A DNA stretch of 56,309 bases, from positions 1-56,309 of the forward strand of contig JAGBSX010000035.1 in assembly GCA_017631635.1 (NCBI GenBank), given 5' to 3'. The number at the start of each line of letters is the position of its first letter. The stretch's first letter is position 1. The stretch comes from Clostridia bacterium (lineage in GTDB: Bacteria > Bacillota > Clostridia > Christensenellales > RUG350). Positions 33,025 through 43,649 of the stretch are shown in pieces. Position numbers and translations under genes: made by a program. The notes under the pieces were generated by a model. It did no database searches. It saw only the letters and a list, made by a program, of their open reading frames with translations, and had not been told where the DNA came from.

Positions 33025-33639
33025 ATGTTCTACAAAATATTGGCAATATTAGCATATCCATTTGTATCATTGCTATATCCGACCAAAATAATAGGCAAAG
33101 ATAATATGCCAAAAGGTAAAGCAATCGTATTGTGTAATCACTATTCTATGGCAGACGTAGTAGTGATAGCAGATAGGATATTTACGAAAGGAATGCATAT
33201 GCTAGCCAAAGAAGAACTATTCAAAAATAGAATAGTCGCTTGGTTTTTAAAAAAATGCGGTGGTATACCTATTAATAGAGAAGGTATAGATATTAAGGCC
33301 CTCAAAGAGGTAATAGGACTATTGCAAAAGGACAAAAAGGTAGTAATTTTTCCAGAAGGAACTAGAAATAAAAGTGGCTCCGAACAAATGTTGCCTCTAA
33401 AACACGGCTCTGCTATGTTTGCTATCAAGACGAAATCCCCCGTAGTACCTATGCTATTTTATCGCAAACCTAGGCTATTTAGAAAAAATTATTTGATAAT
33501 AGGAAAACCATACGAATTAGAAGAGTTTTATGGATATAGGGGCTCTGATCTCAATGAAAAGTCTACTGAAGTGATAAAGACAAAATTTGACGAACTCAGG
33601 ATAGAACTCAACGAAATAGTAGAAGGCAAAGGTAAATAG
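33025..33639 (+). CDS. 1-acyl-sn-glycerol-3-phosphate acyltransferase PlsC
   Basis: PlsC adds the second fatty acyl chain to lysophosphatidic acid, forming phosphatidic acid at the membrane. The 204-residue product has an N-terminal hydrophobic segment, the catalytic NHYSMADV motif (H-x4-D) near residue 38, the substrate-binding FPEGTRNKSG motif near 109 and a conserved VPMLFYRKP stretch near 141. The lengths and motifs are typical of the PlsC family. GGGGG precedes the ATG. It is followed after one base by the ispH-rpsA fusion. Confidence 0.94.
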   Translation: MFYKILAILAYPFVSLLYPTKIIGKDNMPKGKAIVLCNHYSMADVVVIADRIFTKGMHMLAKEELFKNRIVAWFLKKCGGIPINREGIDIKALKEVIGLLQKDKKVVIFPEGTRNKSGSEQMLPLKHGSAMFAIKTKSPVVPMLFYRKPRLFRKNYLIIGKPYELEEFYGYRGSDLNEKSTEVIKTKFDELRIELNEIVEGKGK

Positions 33640-33640
33640 T

Positions 33641-35836
33641 ATGAAGATAACCGTTGCTAAATCGGCAGGTTTTTGCCCTGGGGTAAGACACGCAGTAGAT
33701 ACGGCGTTGGGTAGTGCAGATAGCGATACTACGTTGCTCGGTGAATTGATACACAATGACTGTGTCAACGATTTGCTCAAAGAAAAGGGCGTTAAGTTTG
33801 TGGACGATATCGCCGATATAGATACTGACAAAGTAATTCTTCGATCTCACGGAGAAAAGAAGGACGTAATTGACAAATTGGTGGCGGACGGCAAACAAAT
33901 AGTCAATACTATATGTCCATACGTCCAAAAGATACACGATATAGTCAGAAAAAAATATCTAGACGGTTATAAAGTTCTCATAGTAGGCAATCCAAACCAT
34001 CCAGAGATAATAGCAGTAAATAGTCAATGTGACTATCAAGCACAAATTATCGAAAATGAAACTGACGTTATATCTCTAGATATAGATAGCAAATACGTTT
34101 TGGTATCACAAACCACCTTTGACGTGCAAAAATTTGGTAAAATTTGTGAAAAAATTCAAAATCTCTACCCAAAATCAGTTGTCATTTTTAATACAATTTG
34201 TTATACTACCAAAGTAAGACAAGATGAGGCACGTTTTTTGGCTTCTACGCACGATACGGTTTTTGTAATCGGTGCTAGACATAGTTCAAATACTGTTAAA
34301 CTATTTAACATTTGCAAAGAGATTTGCCCTCGAACTTACCTGATTGAAAAAGTATCCGACGCAGAGTCGGTGAAAAAAAATATATTATTTGACAGTCTTG
34401 CTATCACGGCAGGCGCATCAACTCCCAACGAGTTGATAATGGAGGTAACAAACATAATGAGTGAAGAAGTTAAGGATATGACTCTATCCGCAAACAATGA
34501 GACCATTACTATGGATGACGTAATGAACAGCATGAAGTTCCAAGATGTTCGTGCGGGCAAAAGAGTTAAGTGCACAGTCGTAGACGTAAAGGAAGAAGGC
34601 ATTTACGTATCCTTCGGTGCGAAGAAAGAGGGATTTGTTTCTAAAGACAATGCTACTATCGATGGTAATTACAACGTTGATGATTACAAAGTAGGCGATA
34701 CATTTGAGGCTATCATAATAGAGAACACCTCTAAAGATAAAAATTATGTTTCGTTGTCTAAAAAGGCAGTAGATGAAATAATCGAGGGCGACAAGAAAGC
34801 TCAAGAGATACTATCTGGCAATGAGTTCACAGTAGTATGTGACCGTGTTGCAAAAGATGAGAAAGGTAATCCAAAGGGATTGATCGCAAAAGTAGGTACT
34901 TATACCGTATTCGTACCTGCATCTCACGTAAGATCTGGATTTGTTAAAAATCTAGACGATTACGTAGGCAAGAAATTGAGACTAAGAGTTCTACCACCAA
35001 AGGACGGCGAAGAGGCTACTAAGAAGAATGCTAAGAGAATCGTAGCATCTCAAAGAGTTATTCTCGAAGAAGAGAAGGCCAAGAGAGAAGAAGAGTTCTG
35101 GAGTTCTATGGTCGTAGGTGAGGTAGTCACAGGTAAGGTTAAGAGATTTACCGACTTTGGAGCATTTGTAAGCGTCAATGGTTTTGACTGCCTAGCACGT
35201 AAGATGGATTTGGCTTGGTACAAGATAGATAAGCCAGAAGACGTACTTACTCTAAATGAAAAATATGAGTTCGTAGTACTTAGCGTAGATAGAGAGAACA
35301 ACAAGGTTTCTCTAGGATACAAGCAATTGCAACCAACTCCATATGAAATCGCTGCTCAAAAGTACGTAGTAGGCGATATCATCAGAGGAAAGGTAGTACG
35401 CATATATCCATTTGGAGCATTTGTATCTATCGAGCCAGGTGTTGATGGTCTCGTACACGTATCTCAAGTATCATATACCTACATCAAGGATTTGAATGAG
35501 GCTCTCAAGGTCGGAGATGAAGTAGATGCCAAGATCGTTAAGATTGATGACAAGCGTATCACTCTATCTATCAAAGAGTTGCTCCCTGAACCAGTAGCAG
35601 AGGAAGTCGTAGAAGAAGAGGCAACCGAGGCAGAAGAGGTTAAACCTGCTAAGAAGCCTGCTAGACGCAAGACTGATGCTGATACAGAAAAAGCACCTAA
35701 GGAACGCAAGAAGCCTGCTAGAGAGAAGAAGGACGACGACGGCGAGCCACACGAGTGGATTTCTGATAACGGTGCTGCTACTCTCGGCGATTTGTTCAAG
35801 GATATGACATTTGACTTTGAGTCAAGCGACAAATAA
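33641..35836 (+). CDS. IspH - ribosomal protein S1 fusion protein
   Basis: Residues 1-275 are IspH, the 4Fe-4S enzyme that makes isopentenyl and dimethylallyl diphosphate in the last MEP step. Its three cluster cysteines appear in GFCPGVRHAV, TICPYVQ and NTICYTTKVRQDE, and SQTT and ITAGASTP are present. Residues 290-675 hold four S1 RNA-binding domains; the third and fourth contain DFGAFV and PFGAFVSIEPGVDGLVH. A charged Lys/Glu-rich tail follows. Such fusions are known in Clostridia. The protein links isoprenoid synthesis with mRNA binding, though both activities may simply be carried on one chain. It is the last gene of its operon. Confidence 0.95.
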   Translation: MKITVAKSAGFCPGVRHAVDTALGSADSDTTLLGELIHNDCVNDLLKEKGVKFVDDIADIDTDKVILRSHGEKKDVIDKLVADGKQIVNTICPYVQKIHDIVRKKYLDGYKVLIVGNPNHPEIIAVNSQCDYQAQIIENETDVISLDIDSKYVLVSQTTFDVQKFGKICEKIQNLYPKSVVIFNTICYTTKVRQDEARFLASTHDTVFVIGARHSSNTVKLFNICKEICPRTYLIEKVSDAESVKKNILFDSLAITAGASTPNELIMEVTNIMSEEVKDMTLSANNETITMDDVMNSMKFQDVRAGKRVKCTVVDVKEEGIYVSFGAKKEGFVSKDNATIDGNYNVDDYKVGDTFEAIIIENTSKDKNYVSLSKKAVDEIIEGDKKAQEILSGNEFTVVCDRVAKDEKGNPKGLIAKVGTYTVFVPASHVRSGFVKNLDDYVGKKLRLRVLPPKDGEEATKKNAKRIVASQRVILEEEKAKREEEFWSSMVVGEVVTGKVKRFTDFGAFVSVNGFDCLARKMDLAWYKIDKPEDVLTLNEKYEFVVLSVDRENNKVSLGYKQLQPTPYEIAAQKYVVGDIIRGKVVRIYPFGAFVSIEPGVDGLVHVSQVSYTYIKDLNEALKVGDEVDAKIVKIDDKRITLSIKELLPEPVAEEVVEEEATEAEEVKPAKKPARRKTDADTEKAPKERKKPAREKKDDDGEPHEWISDNGAATLGDLFKDMTFDFESSDK

Positions 35837-35848
35837 TTGATTTTCGTG

Positions 35849-35887
35849 AATAATCTGCCATAATTTTGGCAGATTATTTCATTTTTG
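35849..35887 (+). terminator. Terminator after ispH-rpsA
   Basis: AATAATCTGCCA (35849-35860) pairs perfectly with TGGCAGATTATT (35867-35878) over a six-base loop; a TCATTTTT tail follows. It lies directly before ruvC. Confidence 0.85.
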
Positions 35888-35894
35888 GGGGATT

Positions 35895-36389
35895 ATGAGA
35901 ATACTAGGAATAGATCCGGGACTTGCTATAATAGGATATGGAGTCATTGACGTAGACAATGGCAACTTTAGAGTGGTAGATTATGGAGTGATAACTACTC
36001 CCAAAGATGAGACTATTCCAGTAAGGTTGGCTATGATATGGGATAGAGTAAATTTGCTCATATCAAAATTTAAACCCGACCATATCGCTATGGAAGAATT
36101 GTTTTTCACCAACAATAAGACTACAGGTATCATAGTCTCCGAGGCTAGAGGTGTGTTGCTTTTGGCAGCTGTGCAATCCCCAGCCAAACTATACGAATAT
36201 ACACCTATGCAAATCAAACAAGCGATCACGGGTTATGGCAAAGCCGACAAACAGCAAATGCAAAATATGGTGCGAATTTTGCTAAAACTGGATACTATCC
36301 CCAAGCCTGATGATGCCGCTGATGCTTTGGCTGTGGCTATATGTCACGGTCAGACTAGTAGATTTAACGAAATGTTTAGAATGAGGTAA
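35895..36389 (+). CDS. Crossover junction endodeoxyribonuclease RuvC
   Basis: RuvC cuts Holliday junctions during recombinational repair. The 164-residue product has the four acidic catalytic positions of the RNase H-like fold: D7 in ILGIDPGLAIIGYG, E67/E68 in AMEELFF, and two Asp in KPDDAADALAVA near 138. GRAVLL-like SEARGVLLLA near 78 is also conserved. GGGGGA precedes the ATG. It begins the ruvCAB-queA-tgt operon with two bases before ruvA. Length is typical. Confidence 0.96.
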   Translation: MRILGIDPGLAIIGYGVIDVDNGNFRVVDYGVITTPKDETIPVRLAMIWDRVNLLISKFKPDHIAMEELFFTNNKTTGIIVSEARGVLLLAAVQSPAKLYEYTPMQIKQAITGYGKADKQQMQNMVRILLKLDTIPKPDDAADALAVAICHGQTSRFNEMFRMR

Positions 36390-36391
36390 AG

Positions 36392-36991
36392 ATGTACGAT
36401 TATATATGCGGAAAATTAGTCTCTTACGACGCAAATGGAATAGTAATAGATAATGCTGGTATAGGATACTACGTCAATGCATCTACGTTATCTATTGACA
36501 AATTTGCCAATGCAAACAATCCACTAATAAAGGTATATACTTATCTACAAGTTAAAGAAGATGGTATAGCCTTGTTTGGTTTTGTTGACACCGAAGAGAG
36601 AGATATATTCACCAAATTAATAACTGTCTCAGGAGTAGGACCAAAGATTGCTTTGCAAATAATGTCTGGTATACAACCTGCAGATTTGATACTGGCTATC
36701 ATCACGGGTGATATCAAGAGTTTTGCAAAAGTAAAGGGAATAGGCAAGAAGACCGCCGAGAGGATAATACTCGAACTCAGAGAAAAGATCACTATGAGTG
36801 ATGCTACTCAGATAAACGTATCAAATACGGCAAGTGGTGGAGAAAATACTCAAATTAAGTCCGAAGCAGTAGAGGCTTTGGTACAATTTGGATTCTCAAG
36901 ACCGGAGAGTATGAAGGCCGTGAGTGAAGTGTTGAGTCAGGGCGACACGTTGGAGACCTTGATAGCCAAGGCGCTCAAAGTAATAAGATAG
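36392..36991 (+). CDS. Holliday junction branch migration protein RuvA
   Basis: RuvA is the tetrameric junction-binding protein that loads RuvB. The 199-residue product has an N-terminal OB domain (MYDYICGKLVSYDANGIVI), helix-hairpin-helix motifs near residues 75-130 (VSGVGPKIALQIMSG and VKGIGKKTAERIILEL), and a C-terminal domain with ALVQFGFSRPESMKAV that contacts RuvB. Length is typical. It lies between ruvC and ruvB in a compact operon. Confidence 0.96.
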   Translation: MYDYICGKLVSYDANGIVIDNAGIGYYVNASTLSIDKFANANNPLIKVYTYLQVKEDGIALFGFVDTEERDIFTKLITVSGVGPKIALQIMSGIQPADLILAIITGDIKSFAKVKGIGKKTAERIILELREKITMSDATQINVSNTASGGENTQIKSEAVEALVQFGFSRPESMKAVSEVLSQGDTLETLIAKALKVIR

Positions 36992-37002
36992 GAGATTGAG
37001 AT

Positions 37003-38027
37003 ATGTTTGACGAAAATATGGAGTTTGACAGACTCATCACTAGTACCAAGACTATGCACGACGAAGACGTGGAGAACAAACTACGTCCAAAATATATGGC
37101 AGATTACGTAGGGCAAGACAAAGTCAAATCTTTGCTCAACGTTTATATGACTGCCGCTAGAAATAGAAATGAACCATTAGACCACGTATTGCTGTATGGT
37201 CCTCCGGGATTAGGCAAGACCACTCTTGCACATATAATCGCTAGTGAAATGAGGGCTCAAATTAGGGTTACCTCTGGTCCAGCTATCGAAAAGACGGGTG
37301 ATTTGGCTGCAATTCTAAGCAATATAGGTGAAAATGGTATATTGTTCATAGACGAGATACATCGACTCAACAAAACCATAGAGGAGATATTGTATCCTGC
37401 TATGGAGGATTTTTCGCTAGATATTATACTAGGTCAAGGACCTTCGGCTCGTACTGTCAAGATACCTTTGCCAAAGTTTACCTTAATAGGTGCTACTACT
37501 AAATCTGGTAGTTTGTCTGCTCCTCTCAGAGATAGGTTTGGGGTGTTGTGTAGACTAGAGATGTACACTCCAGAGGAGTTGAAAAACATAGTAATCCGTT
37601 CGGCATCTATACTAAATATTAGTATAGATGATGCAGGTGCTTACGAAATCGCTAGACGTAGTAGAGGCACTCCACGTATCGCCAATAGATTGATGAAGAG
37701 AGTCAGAGATTTTGCAGAGGTCAATGGTAGCAATACGATAGATTATCAAATTGCTAAAAATACATTAGACGTTATGGAAATAGATGAGATAGGTCTAGAC
37801 CATATAGATAGAAGGCTGTTGGAGACAATGATAGACAAATTTAACGGTGGTCCTGTAGGACTAGAGACTTTGTCTGCCGCGCTTAGCGAAGATGCTAATA
37901 CTATAGAAGACGTCTATGAGCCTTACTTGATGCAGTTAGGATACATTATGCGTACTGGCCGTGGTAGAATTGTGCTAGAAGCAGGATACAAACACTTGGG
38001 GAGAGAAGTTCCACCTTCAAATAAATA

Positions 38028-38028
<1 letters not shown>
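37003..38028 (+). CDS. Holliday junction branch migration helicase RuvB
   Basis: RuvB is the hexameric AAA+ motor that drives branch migration with RuvA. The 341-residue product has the N-terminal [19 protein letters not shown] segment near residue 26, Walker [16 protein letters not shown] near 67, Walker [12 protein letters not shown] near 117, sensor 1 [19 protein letters not shown] near 163 and the C-terminal winged helix. GGAG precedes the ATG. Its TAA stop overlaps the queA ATG (TAATG), so translation is coupled. Confidence 0.97.
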
Positions 38029-40164
<2,136 letters not shown>

Positions 40165-40185
40165 CATTTTTATCAATAAAACACC

Positions 40186-40214
40186 TTGCTAATTTGTACG
40201 TATTAGTGTACAAT
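40186..40214 (+). promoter_or_regulatory. SigmaA promoter of yajC
   Basis: TTGCTA (40186-40191), 17 bases, then TACAAT (40209-40214). The transcript would start near 40221 and contains an AGGAG site before the ATG at 40248. Confidence 0.6.
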
Positions 40215-40247
40215 ATAAAAAACAAATAGTTATAAAAAGGAGAAATT

Positions 40248-40649
40248 ATGTTTAATTATTTTTTGTGTGAAACAGAGCCTAAGCAAGACTATACAATGTT
40301 GCTAGTAATAGGTATCATAGTGGTAATGATAGTAATGAATATTATTAGCCAACGCAAACAATCTAAGCAAATCAACGAAATGCTTGCTCGTATGGATATA
40401 GGAGCAAAAGTAATGACTAGAGGTGGACTAATAGGTACTATTGTTGAGATAAACGTAGATAATCTAATACTCGATATCGGCACAGCTACTAGTTCTACAC
40501 TAATCACCATAGATAGAAATAGCGTCTACTACGTATATCCATCTGAAGAAAAAGTAGAAGAGATAACCGAAACTGCTAGCGAAGAAATTGTAGCAGAAGA
40601 GGTAGCAGAAGAAGTCGTAGAGACAGTTGAGGATAAAGTTGAAGACTAA
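40248..40649 (+). CDS. Preprotein translocase subunit YajC
   Basis: YajC is a small membrane protein that associates with SecDF and YidC. The 133-residue product has one membrane helix (about residues 15-33), then the conserved QRKQSKQINEMLARMDIGAKVMTRGGLIGTI-type region (QRK near residue 43 and TRGG near 63), and a long acidic C-terminal tail rich in Glu and Val. The tail is longer than usual. AAGGAG precedes the ATG. It is followed by a terminator and a small membrane gene before secDF. Confidence 0.93.
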   Translation: MFNYFLCETEPKQDYTMLLVIGIIVVMIVMNIISQRKQSKQINEMLARMDIGAKVMTRGGLIGTIVEINVDNLILDIGTATSSTLITIDRNSVYYVYPSEEKVEEITETASEEIVAEEVAEEVVETVEDKVED

Positions 40650-40656
40650 ACACAAT

Positions 40657-40682
40657 AAAGACGGTCGTTTGACCGTTTTTTT
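40657..40682 (+). terminator. Terminator after yajC
   Basis: AAAGACGGTC (40657-40666) pairs with GACCGTTTTT (40671-40680) around a GTTT loop; the T run continues to 40682. Confidence 0.85.
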
Positions 40683-40731
40683 GTTGTCATATTTGGAGAG
40701 TATGCGTACTAAAATATCTTGAGGTATGTAT

Positions 40732-41106
40732 ATGTTTTTATTCAAGGACGTGTTAAGAAGTGCCTTGCTGGCGATTGTAATTAGTATAGTATCAATTTTG
40801 ATATTGGGCGTTGTAGTTAAGTTGTGTGCGCTTGGAGATGATGTCATCAAGATATGCAATATCTTGGTTAAAGCAATCAGCGTGATAGTTGGCACTATAA
40901 TAGGTATTAAAGATGGTAGGCAAGGTGTATTAAAAGGGGTTTTGGTGGGCGTAGTATACGTGCTAGAGACTTGGGGAATATTTTGTTTGTTTGTAGGAGA
41001 AGGCGCTAGCATTAATCTAAATTTGTTTAACATAATCCTATGCGTGGTAGCAGGCATGATAGCATCAATTATAAAGGTAAATAAAATTGACAAAAAAGCC
41101 GTCTAG
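40732..41106 (+). CDS. TIGR04086-type small membrane protein
   Basis: The 124-residue product has four hydrophobic helices (about residues 8-28, 42-62, 68-85 and 95-115), without long soluble parts. Four-helix proteins of the TIGR04086 family commonly follow yajC in Clostridia, and this fits in length and place. The family has no known function. I choose the ATG at 40732, seven bases after GAGG; the ATG at 40726 touches that site. It ends at a terminator. Confidence 0.7.
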   Translation: MFLFKDVLRSALLAIVISIVSILILGVVVKLCALGDDVIKICNILVKAISVIVGTIIGIKDGRQGVLKGVLVGVVYVLETWGIFCLFVGEGASINLNLFNIILCVVAGMIASIIKVNKIDKKAV

Positions 41107-41112
41107 TCCCAG

Positions 41113-41146
41113 TCCTTGCCAAATTAGTGGCAAGGATTTTTATTTT
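41113..41146 (+). terminator. Terminator after the TIGR04086-type gene
   Basis: TCCTTGCCA (41113-41121) pairs perfectly with TGGCAAGGA (41128-41136) around AATTAG, followed by TTTTTATTTTT. Confidence 0.9.
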
Positions 41147-41218
41147 TACAAAAAATTGTTTTTTTGGGATAAAATCAGCAAAATTTTTGTATAAATTATA
41201 ACTAAATATCAATAATGA

Positions 41219-41247
41219 TTGACTAAAAGGCTCAAAGAGTATATAAT
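41219..41247 (+). promoter_or_regulatory. SigmaA promoter of secDF
   Basis: TTGACT (41219-41224), 17 bases, and TATAAT (41242-41247) form a near-consensus promoter. Start is expected near 41254, before an AAGGAGG ribosome site. Confidence 0.8.
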
Positions 41248-41281
41248 TAATACTGTATTTATATAAGGAGGCTTGTCAATT

Positions 41282-42589
41282 ATGATGAGTAAAACAAAAT
41301 CCATAATTAGCCTTGTTTTGATAGGCGTATTTATGGTAGTCTTTGGATTATTGTCATTGTTACCTATGGATAGTGGATATTATGCTTATCCTGCAGTAGT
41401 AGGCAATTTGTCCAAGGATAACGGGTCGGCTCACACAACTTTTGCCGAATATAGGATAGAACTTCTAGATGATGCCGACGAAGATGCTGAATATGATAGC
41501 GACAAGATAGTTTCAAAACTTGACGCATATCTCACAGGCAGATATTCTGCTACCTCAGTTAGTTATTTAGGTAATGACCGTATACGCATAGAGACACCTT
41601 ATGACGAGGCGTTTTCTGCTACACTTGTATCCGCTCTTACTTACAAGACTATTGACCTTATCCCTGAGGATTTGGATAGTAAGGAATTAACTGATGCAGA
41701 TTATATCAAGTACGCCATCACCGCAGAAGATATAGAGAGTGTAGAGATGGGTATGACTGCTAGTTATGCCTACGGTGTAAGTATCAAGATGACCGAGGAT
41801 GCTATTGACAAACTCGCTGATACTACTTCTAAATATAAAGGCAAGACCTTTTATCTACGTCTAGACGGCACCAAATCTGTGACTATTAGCGATATGGCGA
41901 ATATAACTGATGGCAACATCACTATATCTAGTACGCAATACACTTACGATTCTGCATCTAACTTGACTGCGAATATACTTGCTGCTACTTTGGGTGCAAA
42001 ACTTCAATTGACTAGTAGCGGTACGGTTGCCCCAGTATTTGGAGATAAGTTTACCGCCGACCTAGGTATATCTGCACTATTAGCGCTAATCGTTGCTATC
42101 ATTATATTTGTTATAAAATACAGGCTAGCAGGTCTCGCTATGGGTATATCTACCGTTGCTTTGGCACTCGTTTACCTACTAGGTATGGTGCTCGCATTTA
42201 GTATACCTGTTGGTACTGCCGTCATAATAGCGTTGGCGTTCTCGCTAATCACAGGAGTTTATTTAGCAGATATATGTATGCAAAACGTACGAGCAGAGTA
42301 TGAGAAGAATCCAGTTCGTTCTCCTATTGCGATAGTTAAATTGGCATTTTCTAAAGGATTTAAATCAGTCATAGATGCTACTATCGTAGTTGTTTTGATG
42401 GCTATAGCGATGACTTTCTTGGGACTAAATAGCGCAACTCTACTAGCATCTGCCGTTGCTATGGGAGTAGTGTTGTCTGTCTTGGCTGTGATGATGACGG
42501 CTGGCATTATCCTACTATTTATGGGAATAGGACAATCTAATCTCAAAGCATTTGGTTTTGGTGATAAGATAGAGATAGAGGAGGTATAA
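41282..42589 (+). CDS. Divergent SecD-type protein translocase subunit
   Basis: SecD works with SecF to pull exported proteins across the membrane using the proton gradient. The 435-residue product has one N-terminal helix, a P1-like extracytoplasmic region (about residues 30-255) and five C-terminal helices, the plan of SecD. Key signatures are altered: the early G-D/L-R-G-G motif is not seen, and the usual DANVLIFERI motif of helix 4 reads YLADICMQNVRAEY, so the aspartate is shifted. IDATIVVVL near 370 replaces DANITTL. Position between yajC and secF supports the call. I start at the ATG at 41282, with AAGGAGG upstream. Confidence 0.85.
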   Translation: MMSKTKSIISLVLIGVFMVVFGLLSLLPMDSGYYAYPAVVGNLSKDNGSAHTTFAEYRIELLDDADEDAEYDSDKIVSKLDAYLTGRYSATSVSYLGNDRIRIETPYDEAFSATLVSALTYKTIDLIPEDLDSKELTDADYIKYAITAEDIESVEMGMTASYAYGVSIKMTEDAIDKLADTTSKYKGKTFYLRLDGTKSVTISDMANITDGNITISSTQYTYDSASNLTANILAATLGAKLQLTSSGTVAPVFGDKFTADLGISALLALIVAIIIFVIKYRLAGLAMGISTVALALVYLLGMVLAFSIPVGTAVIIALAFSLITGVYLADICMQNVRAEYEKNPVRSPIAIVKLAFSKGFKSVIDATIVVVLMAIAMTFLGLNSATLLASAVAMGVVLSVLAVMMTAGIILLFMGIGQSNLKAFGFGDKIEIEEV

Positions 42590-42590
42590 T

Positions 42591-43583
42591 ATGAAATTTA
42601 TTAATAATTTGTTCAAAAAATTCGATATGCCTTCTAAACATAAGATATGGACTATAGTTTGTGCATCTCTTCTAGTAGTTGCTATAGTAATTACTGCTAT
42701 ATTCTCTATGAATACTTCTACTGATTTCGCAGAGCACAACGTAATATCTGTCAAGCCTTTTGATGCTGATTTCAATCAAAACTATCTCCAACACGTCCAA
42801 AGCGTAAACGACATAATGATCGAGAACGGAGTCAAAGACTATGTTATTCTTAAACTAGATGCAGGACAAGTTAATGACAATATGAATTCTGATGATATAA
42901 GTATGGGATTCGTAGTCAAATTCGCTGATGTCATGGGTGCTGACAATGATGCTCTCAGAGAGGCTATAGTAGACGATCTCAAAGTATTGTATAATGAAGC
43001 CTACTCCGTAGATGAAAATGTAATCGTATCAGGCAGAGAGACTGCCGCATATGATTTTTGGGAGGTTGTAGGTCAGTTGTTCTTGGGTCTAGGATTGGCT
43101 CTAGTAGTTGCCTATGTATATGCCGCTATTAGATTTGGACTATTGAGAGCATTGATTGTCCCTGCTACGGTAGTATTTAATTTGATTATGTCATTGGCAA
43201 TTATATTGCTAGCAAGAATAACTGTATATTACTCATTTGTATACATTATAGCAGGTATATTCTTGATGTCTGCATTTTATAGCGTATATATGCTTTATGC
43301 AGTTAAGAGCGCTAAAAAGGAGTATGATATTGACAACAAATATACTCCAGATGCAATACTCAATAAGTATCTCGACAAAACGTACAATACCATAACTATA
43401 TGTGGCGCTATTGCTATAGTTATCCTAATGGCTGTATTTGCTATCAACATGGCTATACCTGAGATAGTAGCGGTGGTCTTGTCTACCTTCGTTGCTATGA
43501 TTGTAGTGGGATTTGCTACGATATCTATTCAACCTGCTATACTCAAGGCGATAGAGGTCAAAGATTACAAAACCTTTAATTAA
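42591..43583 (+). CDS. Divergent SecF-type protein translocase subunit
   Basis: SecF pairs with SecD. The 330-residue product has an N-terminal helix, a P4-like extracytoplasmic domain (residues 45-145) and five helices at 150-320. The characteristic VYDTIVVFDRIREN motif is replaced by VYMLYAVKSAKKEY near residue 232, and the NQTLSRTI motif by DKTYNTIT near 262. The residues thought to pass protons in SecDF (an aspartate and an arginine) are therefore not conserved. It begins one base after secD, after a GAGGTAT ribosome site inside secD. Confidence 0.85.
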   Translation: MKFINNLFKKFDMPSKHKIWTIVCASLLVVAIVITAIFSMNTSTDFAEHNVISVKPFDADFNQNYLQHVQSVNDIMIENGVKDYVILKLDAGQVNDNMNSDDISMGFVVKFADVMGADNDALREAIVDDLKVLYNEAYSVDENVIVSGRETAAYDFWEVVGQLFLGLGLALVVAYVYAAIRFGLLRALIVPATVVFNLIMSLAIILLARITVYYSFVYIIAGIFLMSAFYSVYMLYAVKSAKKEYDIDNKYTPDAILNKYLDKTYNTITICGAIAIVILMAVFAINMAIPEIVAVVLSTFVAMIVVGFATISIQPAILKAIEVKDYKTFN

Positions 43584-43607
43584 AAAATCAAAAATTTTAA
43601 CAAAACC

Positions 43608-43636
43608 TCAAGCCTTCGTAAGAAGGCTTGATTTGT
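43608..43636 (+). terminator. Hairpin between secF and recJ, likely terminator
   Basis: TCAAGCCTTC (43608-43617) pairs perfectly with GAAGGCTTGA (43622-43631) around a GTAA tetraloop of the GNRA type. The T tract is short (TTTG), so termination may be incomplete. Confidence 0.7.
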
Positions 43637-43649
43637 ATCAGGAACTAAT

